DNA from: Capnocytophaga canimorsus
GTDB taxonomy: Bacteria > Bacteroidota > Bacteroidia > Flavobacteriales > Flavobacteriaceae
Direction of reading: 5' to 3'
DNA length: 64,000 bases
Assembly: GCF_002302565.1 (NCBI RefSeq)
Contig: NZ_CP022382.1
Coordinates: 1,869,001-1,933,000 of the forward strand
Both the position numbers and the translations under genes were made by a program. This document shows positions 27,135-35,743 of this stretch, one piece after another (position 1 is the stretch's first letter; every line of letters starts with the position of its first letter). The notes beneath the pieces are model-generated. The model ran no database searches, had not been told where the DNA came from, and saw only the letters and a list, made by a program, of their open reading frames with translations.

Positions 27135-27392
27135 CAAAATCTACGATACAAAAAAATACAAAAATGTTTTTGGTAGCGTCAACTCATTTTGTTTTTGGAA
27201 AGAAAAAAACATTTGAGTAAGAAAAAGATTTGTTGTAATTAGGCTCTGATTTTCAGTTGTTAAATCCAGATGAATTTTGTGCTTAAAAATTAGATTAAAA
27301 AAGCAATTCCAAAATAAATGTTAATAAAAATGGGTGTGAGTGTAATTTTTACACATTGTTTACTAAAAAATATGTTTTGTTTAGCTTTTTTG
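27135..27392. other. Intergenic region between pdxA and gldJ
   Basis: AT-rich spacer between divergent genes. I found no coding frame, hairpin or repeat; it should carry the control regions of both genes. Confidence 0.5.
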
Positions 27393-27426
27393 TTGTGTGC
27401 TTATAAAATATTTTTTCTTACCTTGC
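27393..27426 (+). promoter_or_regulatory. Candidate gldJ promoter
   Basis: TTG at 27393-27395 and TACCTTGC at 27419-27426 are 23 bp apart. The -7 box is the TAnnTTGC variant followed by ACCCC, much like the promoter of the OmpA/TSP3 gene at 41493-41527. Confidence 0.5.
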
Positions 27427-27462
27427 ACCCCGAAATCATAGTGTATAATAATGATGTTTACA

Positions 27463-29115
27463 ATGAAAAAAGTTTTGTTTAAAGCCCCTTTGTTATTTGT
27501 AGCCTTAATGGGAATGACTCTTGTAGGCTGTAAGAAAGGTTCAGACAGAAATGTTTCAAGTGCTACGGGTTGGCGTATAAACTCCAAAGAAGGTGGTTTT
27601 CAGTATAATACTAAATTTAAAGAGCAAGAAACAGCTCCTGGTTTAGTGTTTGTTGAAGGTGGAACATTTACTATGGGGCAGGTGCAAGATGACGTAATGC
27701 GTGATTGGAATAATACCCCTACGCAACAACACGTTCAGTCTTTTTATATGGATGAAACTGAGGTAACCAACCTAATGTATATGGAATACTTAGATTGGTT
27801 AAAACAAGTGTATCCTCCAGATGATCCGCAGTACAAAAATATCTATTTAGGAGCTCTTCCTGATACTTTGGTTTGGAGAAACTCATTGGGATATAACGAG
27901 ACTATGGTAACCAACTACTTACGTCATCCAGCGTATGCCGAGTATCCAGTAGTAGGAGTGAATTGGGTACAAGCTGTTCAGTTTAGCGATTGGAGAACCA
28001 ATCGTGTAAATGAATTGATGCTTGAAAAGTCAGGCTTTATTGAAAAAAATAGCCGTTATCAGGTAGATGGTCAAAGTACTTTCAGTACAGATACTTACTT
28101 GAATGCACCTAATGAGGCTTATGGAGGTAGAGCTACCGAGTTTGCAGGAAAGAAGGCAGTAACCAAAGATGGAGAACCTACTTTTGCCAAACAAACATCA
28201 GGAATATTATTGCCTGAATATCGTTTGCCTACTGAGGCAGAATGGGAGTACGCAGCCAAATCTTTGAATGGTATCCGTAAATATAACACTTTGGAAGGTA
28301 AGAAAAAGTATCCTTGGGATGGTGCTTATACTCGATCTACCAAAAGGAGTTCAAGAGGTGACCAATTGGCAAACTTCAAACAAGGAAAAGGAGATTATGG
28401 CGGATTGGCAGGGTGGTCTGATGATAAGGGTGATATTACCGTTGCGGTAAAAACCTACCCACCGAACGATTTTGGGTTGTATGATATGGCAGGTAACGTA
28501 GCCGAATGGGTTGCTGATGTGTATCGCCCAATTGTAGATGACGAAATCAATGATTTTAACTACTATCGTGGAAACGTATATATGAAACACGCCATCGGTG
28601 AGGACGGGAAACAAGTGGTGGTAACCACCGAAAACATCAAATTTGATACTTTGAGTAACGGACGTATCGTAGCTAGAAATCTTCCAGGAAATTTAGCAAC
28701 TGTTCCTGTGGACGAGCAAGAAACGTATCTCCGATATAATTTTACACGTAGTGACAACAGAAACTATCGTGATGGTGATCGCTCTTCTTCTCGCTTATTC
28801 AGAGACCAAGATGTCGCCGATAACAATCCTTCTAAAAACGTGATGTATAATTCGCCTAAACATAAAGTAGGTAAAGATGAAGAAAGCGATAAGATGAAAC
28901 GTGAGTTTGATAGTTCTGCTAACAGAACCACTTTAATTGATGATAACGTTCGCGTTTATAAAGGAGGTTCTTGGAGAGACCGCGTTTACTGGATTGATCC
29001 TTCGCAAAGAAGATATTTGCCTGAATATATTGCCACGGATTACATTGGGTTTAGAAACGCAATGAGCCGAGTGGGTTCAAAATCGCAAAAAGCTAATAAA
29101 CGACCAAGAGGATAA
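27463..29115 (+). CDS. gldJ: Gliding motility lipoprotein GldJ
   Basis: 550 residues from the ATG at 27463; in-frame ATGs at 27451 and 27454 are alternatives. Lipobox LVGC at Cys23. An FGE-sulfatase fold follows: GGTFTMGQVQDD, MDETEVTNLMYMEYL, EYPVVGVNWVQAVQFSDWR, LPTEAEWEYAA, YDMAGNVAEW, VYKGGSWRDRVYWID and YIGFRNAM. A long insertion before the last motifs is typical. GldJ is needed for gliding and stabilises GldK and the secretion apparatus; it lies helically under the outer membrane. It is followed by its own terminator and then murF, as in other flavobacteria. Confidence 0.93.
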   Translation: MKKVLFKAPLLFVALMGMTLVGCKKGSDRNVSSATGWRINSKEGGFQYNTKFKEQETAPGLVFVEGGTFTMGQVQDDVMRDWNNTPTQQHVQSFYMDETEVTNLMYMEYLDWLKQVYPPDDPQYKNIYLGALPDTLVWRNSLGYNETMVTNYLRHPAYAEYPVVGVNWVQAVQFSDWRTNRVNELMLEKSGFIEKNSRYQVDGQSTFSTDTYLNAPNEAYGGRATEFAGKKAVTKDGEPTFAKQTSGILLPEYRLPTEAEWEYAAKSLNGIRKYNTLEGKKKYPWDGAYTRSTKRSSRGDQLANFKQGKGDYGGLAGWSDDKGDITVAVKTYPPNDFGLYDMAGNVAEWVADVYRPIVDDEINDFNYYRGNVYMKHAIGEDGKQVVVTTENIKFDTLSNGRIVARNLPGNLATVPVDEQETYLRYNFTRSDNRNYRDGDRSSSRLFRDQDVADNNPSKNVMYNSPKHKVGKDEESDKMKREFDSSANRTTLIDDNVRVYKGGSWRDRVYWIDPSQRRYLPEYIATDYIGFRNAMSRVGSKSQKANKRPRG

Positions 29116-29135
29116 GTTAAGGTCATTCAATATTG

Positions 29136-29167
29136 AAAAACTCTGCAAAACAAGCAGAGTTTTTTTA
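29136..29167 (+). terminator. Terminator of gldJ
   Basis: Stem AAACTCTGC / GCAGAGTTT around AAAACAA, followed by a T tract. It ends 24 bp before murF. Confidence 0.85.
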
Positions 29168-29191
29168 TTGCATCTCACAAAAACAAACAAA

Positions 29192-30472
29192 ATGGAAGAT
29201 ATAAAAAAATTATACGATTTGTTTTTAAAATCATCAGGAGTATCCACAGATACTCGAAATATTACTCCCAATAGTATTTATTTTGCTCTTAAAGGCGACT
29301 CCTTTGATGGTAACAATTTTGCCAATGAAGCTCTTGAAAAAGGAGCGTCTTTCACGGTTATTGACAAGCCAGAGGTAAAAACTTCTGAGAAAATGATTTT
29401 AGTACACGATGTACTCACCACTTTACAGCAACTAGCTAAATATCATCGAGAACAGCTACAGACACTTATCATTGCCATTACAGGCAGTAATGGAAAAACG
29501 ACCACCAAAGAGTTAATAAATTCAGTACTTTCCGAATCTTTTCGAGTAGTTGCTACACGTGGCAATCTGAACAATCACATAGGCGTGCCACTTACCTTGC
29601 TTTCCATTACCGCCAAAACGGATATTGCCATAATTGAAATGGGCGCAAATCATCCTAAAGAAATTGCATTTTTGTGTGATATTGCTCAACCTGATTATGG
29701 GTATATTACCAGTTTTGGCAAGGCTCATTTGGAAGGATTTGGTAGTTTTGAAGGAGTGATTAAAACTAAAACTGAGCTATACGATTATCTTAAAAATAAA
29801 GAAAAAACAATCATTATAAATTATGATGACCCTATACAAGTAGAGGCTACTCAAAGCTATAAAAACCGATATGGTTTCAGTAGCCAGTTTTGTGAGGCAT
29901 CAAACGTGTTTGTTACGTTGGAAGAGGCCTCTCCTATACAAGTTAGATACAACCAAAAGATAATCAATACGCATCTTGTAGGAACGTATAATTTTTCGAA
30001 TGTTGTTGCTGCAATTACTTTTGGGCGTTTTTTTAAAATGTCAGAAGAGGCTATCAAACGAGGTGTTGAGAAATATGTACCCAAAAATAATCGGAGTCAA
30101 CTAATTAAAAAAGGGGAAAATACTTTAATTTTAGATGCTTATAATGCTAATCCCAGCAGTATGTTAGCGGCGATAAAAAATGTTTTAGCAATGAAATCTG
30201 CTCAAAAAGTTCTCATACTTGGTGATATGTTCGAATTGGGAGCTTCAACAGCTGAGGAACACCAAAACATAGCTGATTTTATAGCTCAATATCCTTGGAA
30301 AGCCGTCTTTTTCATTGGAGAAAATTTTTCCAGAATAGAAACTAATTATCCTACTTTCAAAAATTTAGATGAGTTTAAAGATAAGTTTTCGTTCAAAAAT
30401 TATACACAAACTTTGTTTTTAATCAAAGGCTCACGTGCTATGGCTCTGGAACGAATTTTAGATATAGAATAA
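29192..30472 (+). CDS. murF: UDP-MurNAc-tripeptide D-alanyl-D-alanine ligase
   Basis: 426 residues from the ATG at 29192. The Mur ligase ATP loop ITGSNGKTTTKE is at about 96-107; VSTDTRNITPNSIYFALKGD is the N-terminal substrate-binding domain, AIIEMGANHPKEIA and LILDAYNANPSSM are conserved in MurF. It adds D-Ala-D-Ala to the peptidoglycan precursor in the cytoplasm. No other mur genes are close, so it lies apart from the division and cell-wall cluster. Confidence 0.94.
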   Translation: MEDIKKLYDLFLKSSGVSTDTRNITPNSIYFALKGDSFDGNNFANEALEKGASFTVIDKPEVKTSEKMILVHDVLTTLQQLAKYHREQLQTLIIAITGSNGKTTTKELINSVLSESFRVVATRGNLNNHIGVPLTLLSITAKTDIAIIEMGANHPKEIAFLCDIAQPDYGYITSFGKAHLEGFGSFEGVIKTKTELYDYLKNKEKTIIINYDDPIQVEATQSYKNRYGFSSQFCEASNVFVTLEEASPIQVRYNQKIINTHLVGTYNFSNVVAAITFGRFFKMSEEAIKRGVEKYVPKNNRSQLIKKGENTLILDAYNANPSSMLAAIKNVLAMKSAQKVLILGDMFELGASTAEEHQNIADFIAQYPWKAVFFIGENFSRIETNYPTFKNLDEFKDKFSFKNYTQTLFLIKGSRAMALERILDIE

Positions 30473-30486
30473 AGCCAATCAAATAA

Positions 30487-30525
30487 AATAAGCGAAACTA
30501 ATCAATAGCATTAGTTTCGCTTATT
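30487..30525. terminator. Bidirectional terminator between murF and fbp
   Basis: 16-bp perfect inverted repeat (30487-30502 with 30510-30525), loop CAATAGC, between converging stops at 30472 and 30528. T tracts are weak on both sides. Confidence 0.8.
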
Positions 30526-30527
30526 GC

Positions 30528-31553
30528 TTAATATTTAGGTTTGTCTTCAGGATATTTTGCCATAAATTCCTCTGCCTTATTAACCATTTTTACAGAACCA
30601 CAGAAAAAAGGAACTCTTTGATGTAAGTGAGTAGCCTCAATATCCATAATACGTTGATAACCATCTGAAGCCTTGCCACCAGCTTGTTCGGTCAAAAACG
30701 CCATAGGGTTGCACTCATACAAAAGACGGAGTTTTCCTTGTGGAGTACGCGTTCCAGAGGGATAAATGTAAATCCCTCCTTTTAGCATATTCCTGTGAAA
30801 GTCAGATACTAAAGAGCCTATATAGCGTGAAGTATAAGGGCGGTCTTCTTCCAGAGCTTGGCAATATTTGATATAATCTTTTACTCCTTGGGGGAAGTGA
30901 ATGTAATTTCCTTCGTTTATCGAATAAATATTGCCATTTTCTGAGAACTTTATATTCGGATGAGAAAGATAATATGTTCCGATGGAGGGGTCTAAAGTAA
31001 AGCCATTAACACCTCGTCCTGTGGTATATACCATCATTGTAGAGAGTCCGTACACAATATACCCAGCAGCGACTTGCTTATTGCCAGGTTGCAAAAAATC
31101 TTCCAGCTGTACTGGTGAACCTTCTGGACTAATGCGTCTATAAATAGAAAAAATAGTTCCCACAGTTACATTTACATCGGCGTTACTTGAGCCATCGAGT
31201 GGGTCGATAAGTACTACATATTTACTCAAATGACTATTTTCGGAGGCCTCGACTGGGATAAAAAATTCGTTCTCTTCAGAGGCTATTCCGCAAACAACTT
31301 CGCGCTTAGTGAGTGCTTTAATGAAAATTTCATTGGCAAAAACGTCTAATTTTTTTTGTACTTCACCTTGAATGTTTTCGCTGCCTACATCTCCCAAAAT
31401 ATCTTCCACCAATCCAGCTTTATTTACTTCCCGATTTACCATTTTTGAAGCCAATCGAATTGAGCTCAGCAATCGGGTGAGTTCACCGGTGGAATATAAA
31501 AAATCTTTCTGATTTTGGATGATAAATTCACCCATAGTTTGGTATGTTTTCAT
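30528..31553 (-). CDS. fbp: Class I fructose-1,6-bisphosphatase
   Basis: 341 residues, normal for FBPase I. Metal site [20 protein letters not shown] at about residues 113-132 and [21 protein letters not shown] toward the C-terminus; [10 protein letters not shown] is the conserved closing motif. It removes the 1-phosphate from fructose-1,6-bisphosphate in gluconeogenesis. Transcribed alone. Confidence 0.95.
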   Translation of the reverse strand: MKTYQTMGEFIIQNQKDFLYSTGELTRLLSSIRLASKMVNREVNKAGLVEDILGDVGSENIQGEVQKKLDVFANEIFIKALTKREVVCGIASEENEFFIPVEASENSHLSKYVVLIDPLDGSSNADVNVTVGTIFSIYRRISPEGSPVQLEDFLQPGNKQVAAGYIVYGLSTMMVYTTGRGVNGFTLDPSIGTYYLSHPNIKFSENGNIYSINEGNYIHFPQGVKDYIKYCQALEEDRPYTSRYIGSLVSDFHRNMLKGGIYIYPSGTRTPQGKLRLLYECNPMAFLTEQAGGKASDGYQRIMDIEATHLHQRVPFFCGSVKMVNKAEEFMAKYPEDKPKY

Positions 31554-31585
31554 AAGATCTTAAAATTAGTTTGTGTTAGCATTCT

Positions 31586-31593
31586 CAAAGGTA
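31586..31593 (-). promoter_or_regulatory. -7 box for fbp
   Basis: TACCTTTG on the minus strand, 32 bp upstream of the ATG. Confidence 0.5.
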
Positions 31594-31754
31594 AGCAAAA
31601 TCATCGAAAAATTATTAAAAGGATTCGAAAATAATACATTAAAACACATACTGATAGCGGCTTAAAATCTTAAAAAATCATAAAAATGAAGTATTGTAAA
31701 TACAATACGTTATTTTTTAAGCCATAAATATAATAATTATAAAATAAAAAATAT

Positions 31755-31762
31755 TACTTTTG
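31755..31762 (+). promoter_or_regulatory. -7 box for the thioredoxin-like gene
   Basis: TACTTTTG matches TAnnTTTG. Transcription would start near 31769, so the ATG at 31790 and not the in-frame ATG at 31760 is the start. Confidence 0.55.
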
Positions 31763-31789
31763 TGGCTGGTACCTGCATTTATACTACTT

Positions 31790-32086
31790 ATGGAAAAGTT
31801 TGGTGATATCATTAACGTGAATGTGCCTGTACTGATCTGTTTTTTTGCAGATTGGCACGATGGGTCTATGCAAATGAATCCCGTGTTGCGAGAGACCACT
31901 ATTGTTATGGGCGATGAGGCAAAAATCATAAAGGTAGATGTTGATAAGAATAAAGAACTTACTAGAGCTCTGAAAATTGATATGTTACCTACGCTGATTA
32001 TGTACCATAATTTTGAAATGGTTTGGCGTAAACAAGGCTTTCAGGATAGCGATACTCTCACACACGAATTGAGAAAATACGCATAA
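31790..32086 (+). CDS. Thioredoxin-fold protein lacking the CxxC active site
   Basis: 98 residues. The thioredoxin fold is recognisable: VPVLICFFADWHDGSMQMNPVL, then IKVDVDKNKELTRALKIDMLPTLIMYHNFEMVW, including the conserved cis-Pro region (MLPTL). Where thioredoxins have WCGPC this protein has WHDGSM, so both redox cysteines are missing; the only Cys is in the preceding strand (LICFF). It cannot act as a normal disulfide reductase and may be a chaperone-like or scaffold protein. No signal peptide, so cytoplasmic. It stands alone, 233 bp upstream of sufD. Confidence 0.8.
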   Translation: MEKFGDIINVNVPVLICFFADWHDGSMQMNPVLRETTIVMGDEAKIIKVDVDKNKELTRALKIDMLPTLIMYHNFEMVWRKQGFQDSDTLTHELRKYA

Positions 32087-32319
32087 TCTACTAAAAAGAC
32101 GATCTTCTTAAAAAACACTTTTTTCAGAGTGTGGATTGTTTATGCTTTTACTGACGCTTATTTTCTTCTACAAGGAATTGTGTAGCCATATATTTCCCAA
32201 AAATATTTTATTTTATACATAAAATTACAGACCTTTGCGCTGGTTTTACAGAAAGAAATTTTTTCTGAAAAAGTAGCTAACTAATACTATATTACAATCA
32301 CAAACAGAAGATTTTAAAA

Positions 32320-33618
32320 ATGAATTTACAAGAAAAATGGTTGTCTTCTTTTGATAAATTTCAAAACAGAGAAGATTTTTTACATAATACTCGTAACCAA
32401 TCGATTGCATATTTTAGAGAGAAAGGATTCCCTACCCGAAAAGACGAGGCTTGGAAATATACTTCCTTAAAAGACTTACTAAATCATAATTTTGAAATAG
32501 TACAAAGTGTTAAAAACCAAGTATCTGTCGAACAAATTCAGCCTTTTTTATTAGAAACAGATAGTTATAAGGTGGTATTTGTTGATGGTTTTTTCAATGA
32601 TGAATTGTCTGACATCAACTCGGACGAAATTTTGATTTCACCTTTAAGCGAAATTTTAAAATCAGACAAAGGGAAGGAGTTTTCAGAAAAGCACCTGAAC
32701 CAAGAAACTCGTAAAGATGATGTTTTCACGGCATTAAACACGGCATTTATTCAAGAAGGAATATGCATCTATGTGGCTAAAAATAAGGTGATTGAAAAAC
32801 CAATTCAATTACTTTTTGTTACCTCTAATACGGAGATTTCCCTTTGTTTACAACCGCGTAATATTATTGAAGTAGGCGAAAATGCACAAGTTAAAATCAT
32901 AGAAACACATCAGAACCTTTCTTCTCAACCAATGCTTACCAATTCGGTTACTGAAATTTTTGTTGAGGACAATGCTTTACTGGATTATTACAAGGTACAG
33001 AATGACAATCAACAAGCTTCACTTATTGACAATACTTACATTTCACAACAGAAAAATAGCAATGCTTCTGTACATACTTTTTCATTTGGAGGTGCATTAA
33101 CACGAAACAATTTAAACTTTTTCCATCACGGAGAGCATTTAGAATCTACCTTAAAGGGAATAACTATTCTTTCTGATAACCAACACGTTGATCACTATAC
33201 TTTGGTGAATCACGCTCAGCCCAATTGCGAAAGCCATCAGGATTATAAAACTATTCTTTCTGATAAAAGCGCTGGTGTATTTAATGGGAAAATTATGGTA
33301 GAAAAAATTGCTCAGAAAACCAATGCATATCAGCAAAATGACACCATTTTACTTTCCGATAAGGCAAACATCAATACCAAACCTCAGCTCGAAATTTTCG
33401 CAGATGATGTAAAATGTTCTCACGGATGTACCGTAGGAGAACTTAACAAAGAAGCCTTATTCTACTTGCAAGCCCGCGGTATTCCCAAAAAAGAAGGTGA
33501 GGCGTTACTGACTTACGCTTTTGCCAATACCGTTTTGGATACCATAAAAATTCCCGCATTGAAGGATTACGTAAGTCAGTTAGTTTCCAAAAAATTAGGT
33601 GTGAATATCAATTTATAA
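32320..33618 (+). CDS. sufD: Fe-S cluster assembly protein SufD
   Basis: 432 residues. N-terminal FPTRKDEAWKYTSLKDLL is a standard SufD feature; the core is a beta-helix (NIIEVGENAQVKIIETHQ) and the C-terminus carries DDVKCSHGCTVGELNKEALFYLQARG, with the conserved Cys-Ser-His-Gly. SufD works with SufB and SufC as the scaffold for iron-sulfur cluster building. sufB and sufC, its usual neighbours, are not in this window: upstream is the thioredoxin-like gene, downstream DUF3667. Confidence 0.92.
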   Translation: MNLQEKWLSSFDKFQNREDFLHNTRNQSIAYFREKGFPTRKDEAWKYTSLKDLLNHNFEIVQSVKNQVSVEQIQPFLLETDSYKVVFVDGFFNDELSDINSDEILISPLSEILKSDKGKEFSEKHLNQETRKDDVFTALNTAFIQEGICIYVAKNKVIEKPIQLLFVTSNTEISLCLQPRNIIEVGENAQVKIIETHQNLSSQPMLTNSVTEIFVEDNALLDYYKVQNDNQQASLIDNTYISQQKNSNASVHTFSFGGALTRNNLNFFHHGEHLESTLKGITILSDNQHVDHYTLVNHAQPNCESHQDYKTILSDKSAGVFNGKIMVEKIAQKTNAYQQNDTILLSDKANINTKPQLEIFADDVKCSHGCTVGELNKEALFYLQARGIPKKEGEALLTYAFANTVLDTIKIPALKDYVSQLVSKKLGVNINL

Positions 33619-33630
33619 TCAAGTACTTAA

Positions 33631-33663
33631 AGAGGTTGTCTGAAAAAGTTTTGGACAACCTCT
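33631..33663 (+). terminator. Hairpin after sufD
   Basis: 10-bp perfect stem AGAGGTTGTC / GACAACCTCT with a 13-nt loop, 12 bp behind the stop codon. No T tract follows, so its ending strength is uncertain. Confidence 0.6.
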
Positions 33664-33727
33664 CCAGTATTTATTTAGTAATATTTTTCTTATTGATTTT
33701 TAGTAAAATAGCTGTTTTTTTTAAAAA

Positions 33728-34960
33728 ATGGGGATAAAAACACGAAAACGAATCTCCCAATGCCCGAATTGCCAAACAATGCTTTCCGCAAGGGATAACT
33801 TTTGCCCCAATTGCGGACAAGAAAATCATTACAACAACCACTCTATCAAAGAATTATTGAACGATTTTTTCGCATCGTTCATAAACTTTGACAACAAAAT
33901 ATGGAATAGCTTAAAAACAATTCTGCTACGCCCTGGGCAAATCACCAAACAATACGTTGAAGGTAAACGCATTCGATTTGTGCCTCCTTTCAAATTGTAT
34001 CTGTTTTTTTCGTTCATTTTCTTTGTAATGATGAGTTTTTCTTTTCAGAAAGCCTCACATTCTGATTTTTCTCGAAAAATATTAAACCGAATTAACCAAG
34101 TCATCGCTTCGGAAACGTTAAATATCTCCGAAAAAGAATACAACAGACTCAAAAACGCCAATTCTGATGTAATAAAATCATTTATTGATAGCGTTTTTGC
34201 ATACAAAACAAAATGGAATCGAACTAAAAAGGAGGATTTCTACAATTTGGTAAATAAAAATGTACTTTCAGATTTCCGAGTGGGCATTTCAGAGAATAAT
34301 TTTTCTATCGGGACACAAAAAAGTTTCCTTTCCTACGATATTTTTCTGGAAAAGAAGCCTCAATTTGATACCATTCTCATATTAAATCATCAAATTACGC
34401 GTAAAGAACTGAAATTGGTATATGACGACAAAGCAAAATTAGATTCGTTAGTTACAACCAAATGGAAAAAGTTAGGATATTTCAAACAAATTGAACTTAA
34501 AAATCTCATTCATAAAACAGGGGTGTTTTCTTTCGGAAATGTAACCCAAATGACTGAATTTATTGATAAAGAAATAAATAAATATTTGTCAATCGCTTCT
34601 TATACCATTATTTTAATGATGCCTTTTGTATCATTACTTCTACTTATTTTCTTTCGTAAAAAGCACAAAAAACTATACGTACACCTGATTCATTCATTGC
34701 ATTTACATTCAACGATATACCTGTTTACCAGTATTTTGATGGGAATATTCTTAATCACAGGGCTAAATGCTTTGTTTTGGGGGTTGTACATACTTTTTGT
34801 TATTGGATTAGTCGTGTATTTTATTACTTCTAACCGAGTTTTGTATCAAGAAAGAAAGTCTATAACCGTGTTAAAATCAATATTTTTAATTGCCTTGTAC
34901 TTTATAATTTCCTTATTGATAGCTTTTTACATCGGGCTTATTTCAGTTGCGTACATATAA
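33728..34960 (+). CDS. DUF3667 membrane protein with N-terminal zinc ribbon
   Basis: 410 residues. Two CxxC pairs (CPNCQTM and CPNCGQEN) within the first 35 residues form a zinc ribbon; the segment IWNSLKTILLRPGQITKQYV followed by the RFVPPFKLYLFFS helix is typical of DUF3667. A soluble middle part (about 120-290) is followed by four to five membrane helices up to the C-terminus. Function unknown in the family. No partner gene in the same unit. Confidence 0.78.
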   Translation: MGIKTRKRISQCPNCQTMLSARDNFCPNCGQENHYNNHSIKELLNDFFASFINFDNKIWNSLKTILLRPGQITKQYVEGKRIRFVPPFKLYLFFSFIFFVMMSFSFQKASHSDFSRKILNRINQVIASETLNISEKEYNRLKNANSDVIKSFIDSVFAYKTKWNRTKKEDFYNLVNKNVLSDFRVGISENNFSIGTQKSFLSYDIFLEKKPQFDTILILNHQITRKELKLVYDDKAKLDSLVTTKWKKLGYFKQIELKNLIHKTGVFSFGNVTQMTEFIDKEINKYLSIASYTIILMMPFVSLLLLIFFRKKHKKLYVHLIHSLHLHSTIYLFTSILMGIFLITGLNALFWGLYILFVIGLVVYFITSNRVLYQERKSITVLKSIFLIALYFIISLLIAFYIGLISVAYI

Positions 34961-35105
34961 GGTTTTGGTGATTTTGTAAAAGGTAGATGAACGTTTTTGA
35001 GTTAGGCTCACAATAATTAAAACCTTATGATTATGGAATAGCTCAAACTTCCAATGCTATGTGGGAAATCACGTACGACTTATTTTGTTTGTCTTTTTAA
35101 AGAAT

Positions 35106-35113
35106 TATTTTTG
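35106..35113 (+). promoter_or_regulatory. -7 box for the nuclease gene
   Basis: TATTTTTG, 27 bp upstream of the ATG at 35141. It places the transcription start downstream of the in-frame ATG at 35054, excluding that start. Confidence 0.55.
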
Positions 35114-35140
35114 CGGACGAAACTTATCAAATATAAAACT

Positions 35141-35668
35141 ATGCATTTTATCTACTCATTATTGGTTGCTTTTTTGCTTTTTTCTTGTTCTAAGCAAGAG
35201 GAAGTAGCCCAAATTCAAAAAAAATATGATTTTTCGGTTAAAGTCATTCGTATTTCCGACGGAGACTCATTTGTAGGGCTAAATGATGCACAACAGCAGA
35301 TGCGTTTGCGCATTCACGGTATTGATGCCCCAGAGAGTGGACAGCCGTACGGTAAAAAAGCCAAACAAAAGCTTTCCGAATTTATCTTCGGAAAACAAAT
35401 TTATTTGAAAGTGCTTGATACAGACCGTTATGGAAGGAAAATTGTAAAAATACAAACCAACCATATCTCCGATGTAGGATTAGAAATGATAAAATCGGGA
35501 TTGGCTTGGCATTATATAAAATATGATAACTCCCACCAATATTCTCAGGCTCAAGATAATGCACGTAACTTGGAATTAGGGCTTTGGCACGATGCTTCAC
35601 CTACGCCACCTTGGCAATGGCGCTCACAAAAACGTAAATCATCTGCTAAAAAAGTGTTTTTAAGGTAA
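35141..35668 (+). CDS. Thermonuclease (SNase-like) lipoprotein
   Basis: 175 residues. A short lipoprotein signal ends at Cys16 (LLFSCSK). The SNase domain has KVIRISDGDSFV, the catalytic region RLRIHGIDAPESGQPYG, LDTDRYGRKIVKI and AWHYIKYDN, so the Arg-Glu-Arg catalytic set appears complete. It degrades DNA/RNA, probably at the cell surface or in the periplasm. The tail is Lys/Arg/Ser-rich. Ends at a terminator shared with sucA. Confidence 0.87.
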   Translation: MHFIYSLLVAFLLFSCSKQEEVAQIQKKYDFSVKVIRISDGDSFVGLNDAQQQMRLRIHGIDAPESGQPYGKKAKQKLSEFIFGKQIYLKVLDTDRYGRKIVKIQTNHISDVGLEMIKSGLAWHYIKYDNSHQYSQAQDNARNLELGLWHDASPTPPWQWRSQKRKSSAKKVFLR

Positions 35669-35680
35669 ATAAATTTCATA

Positions 35681-35721
35681 AAAAAGTAGAGACCAATTTA
35701 AAAAATTGGTCTCTACTTTTT
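35681..35721. terminator. Bidirectional terminator between the nuclease gene and sucA
   Basis: 19-bp perfect inverted repeat (35681-35699 with 35703-35721) with a 3-nt loop AAA; A tract on the left and T tract on the right. It separates converging stops. Confidence 0.9.
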
Positions 35722-35743
35722 GAGGTTATTTCATAGGCAAAAA

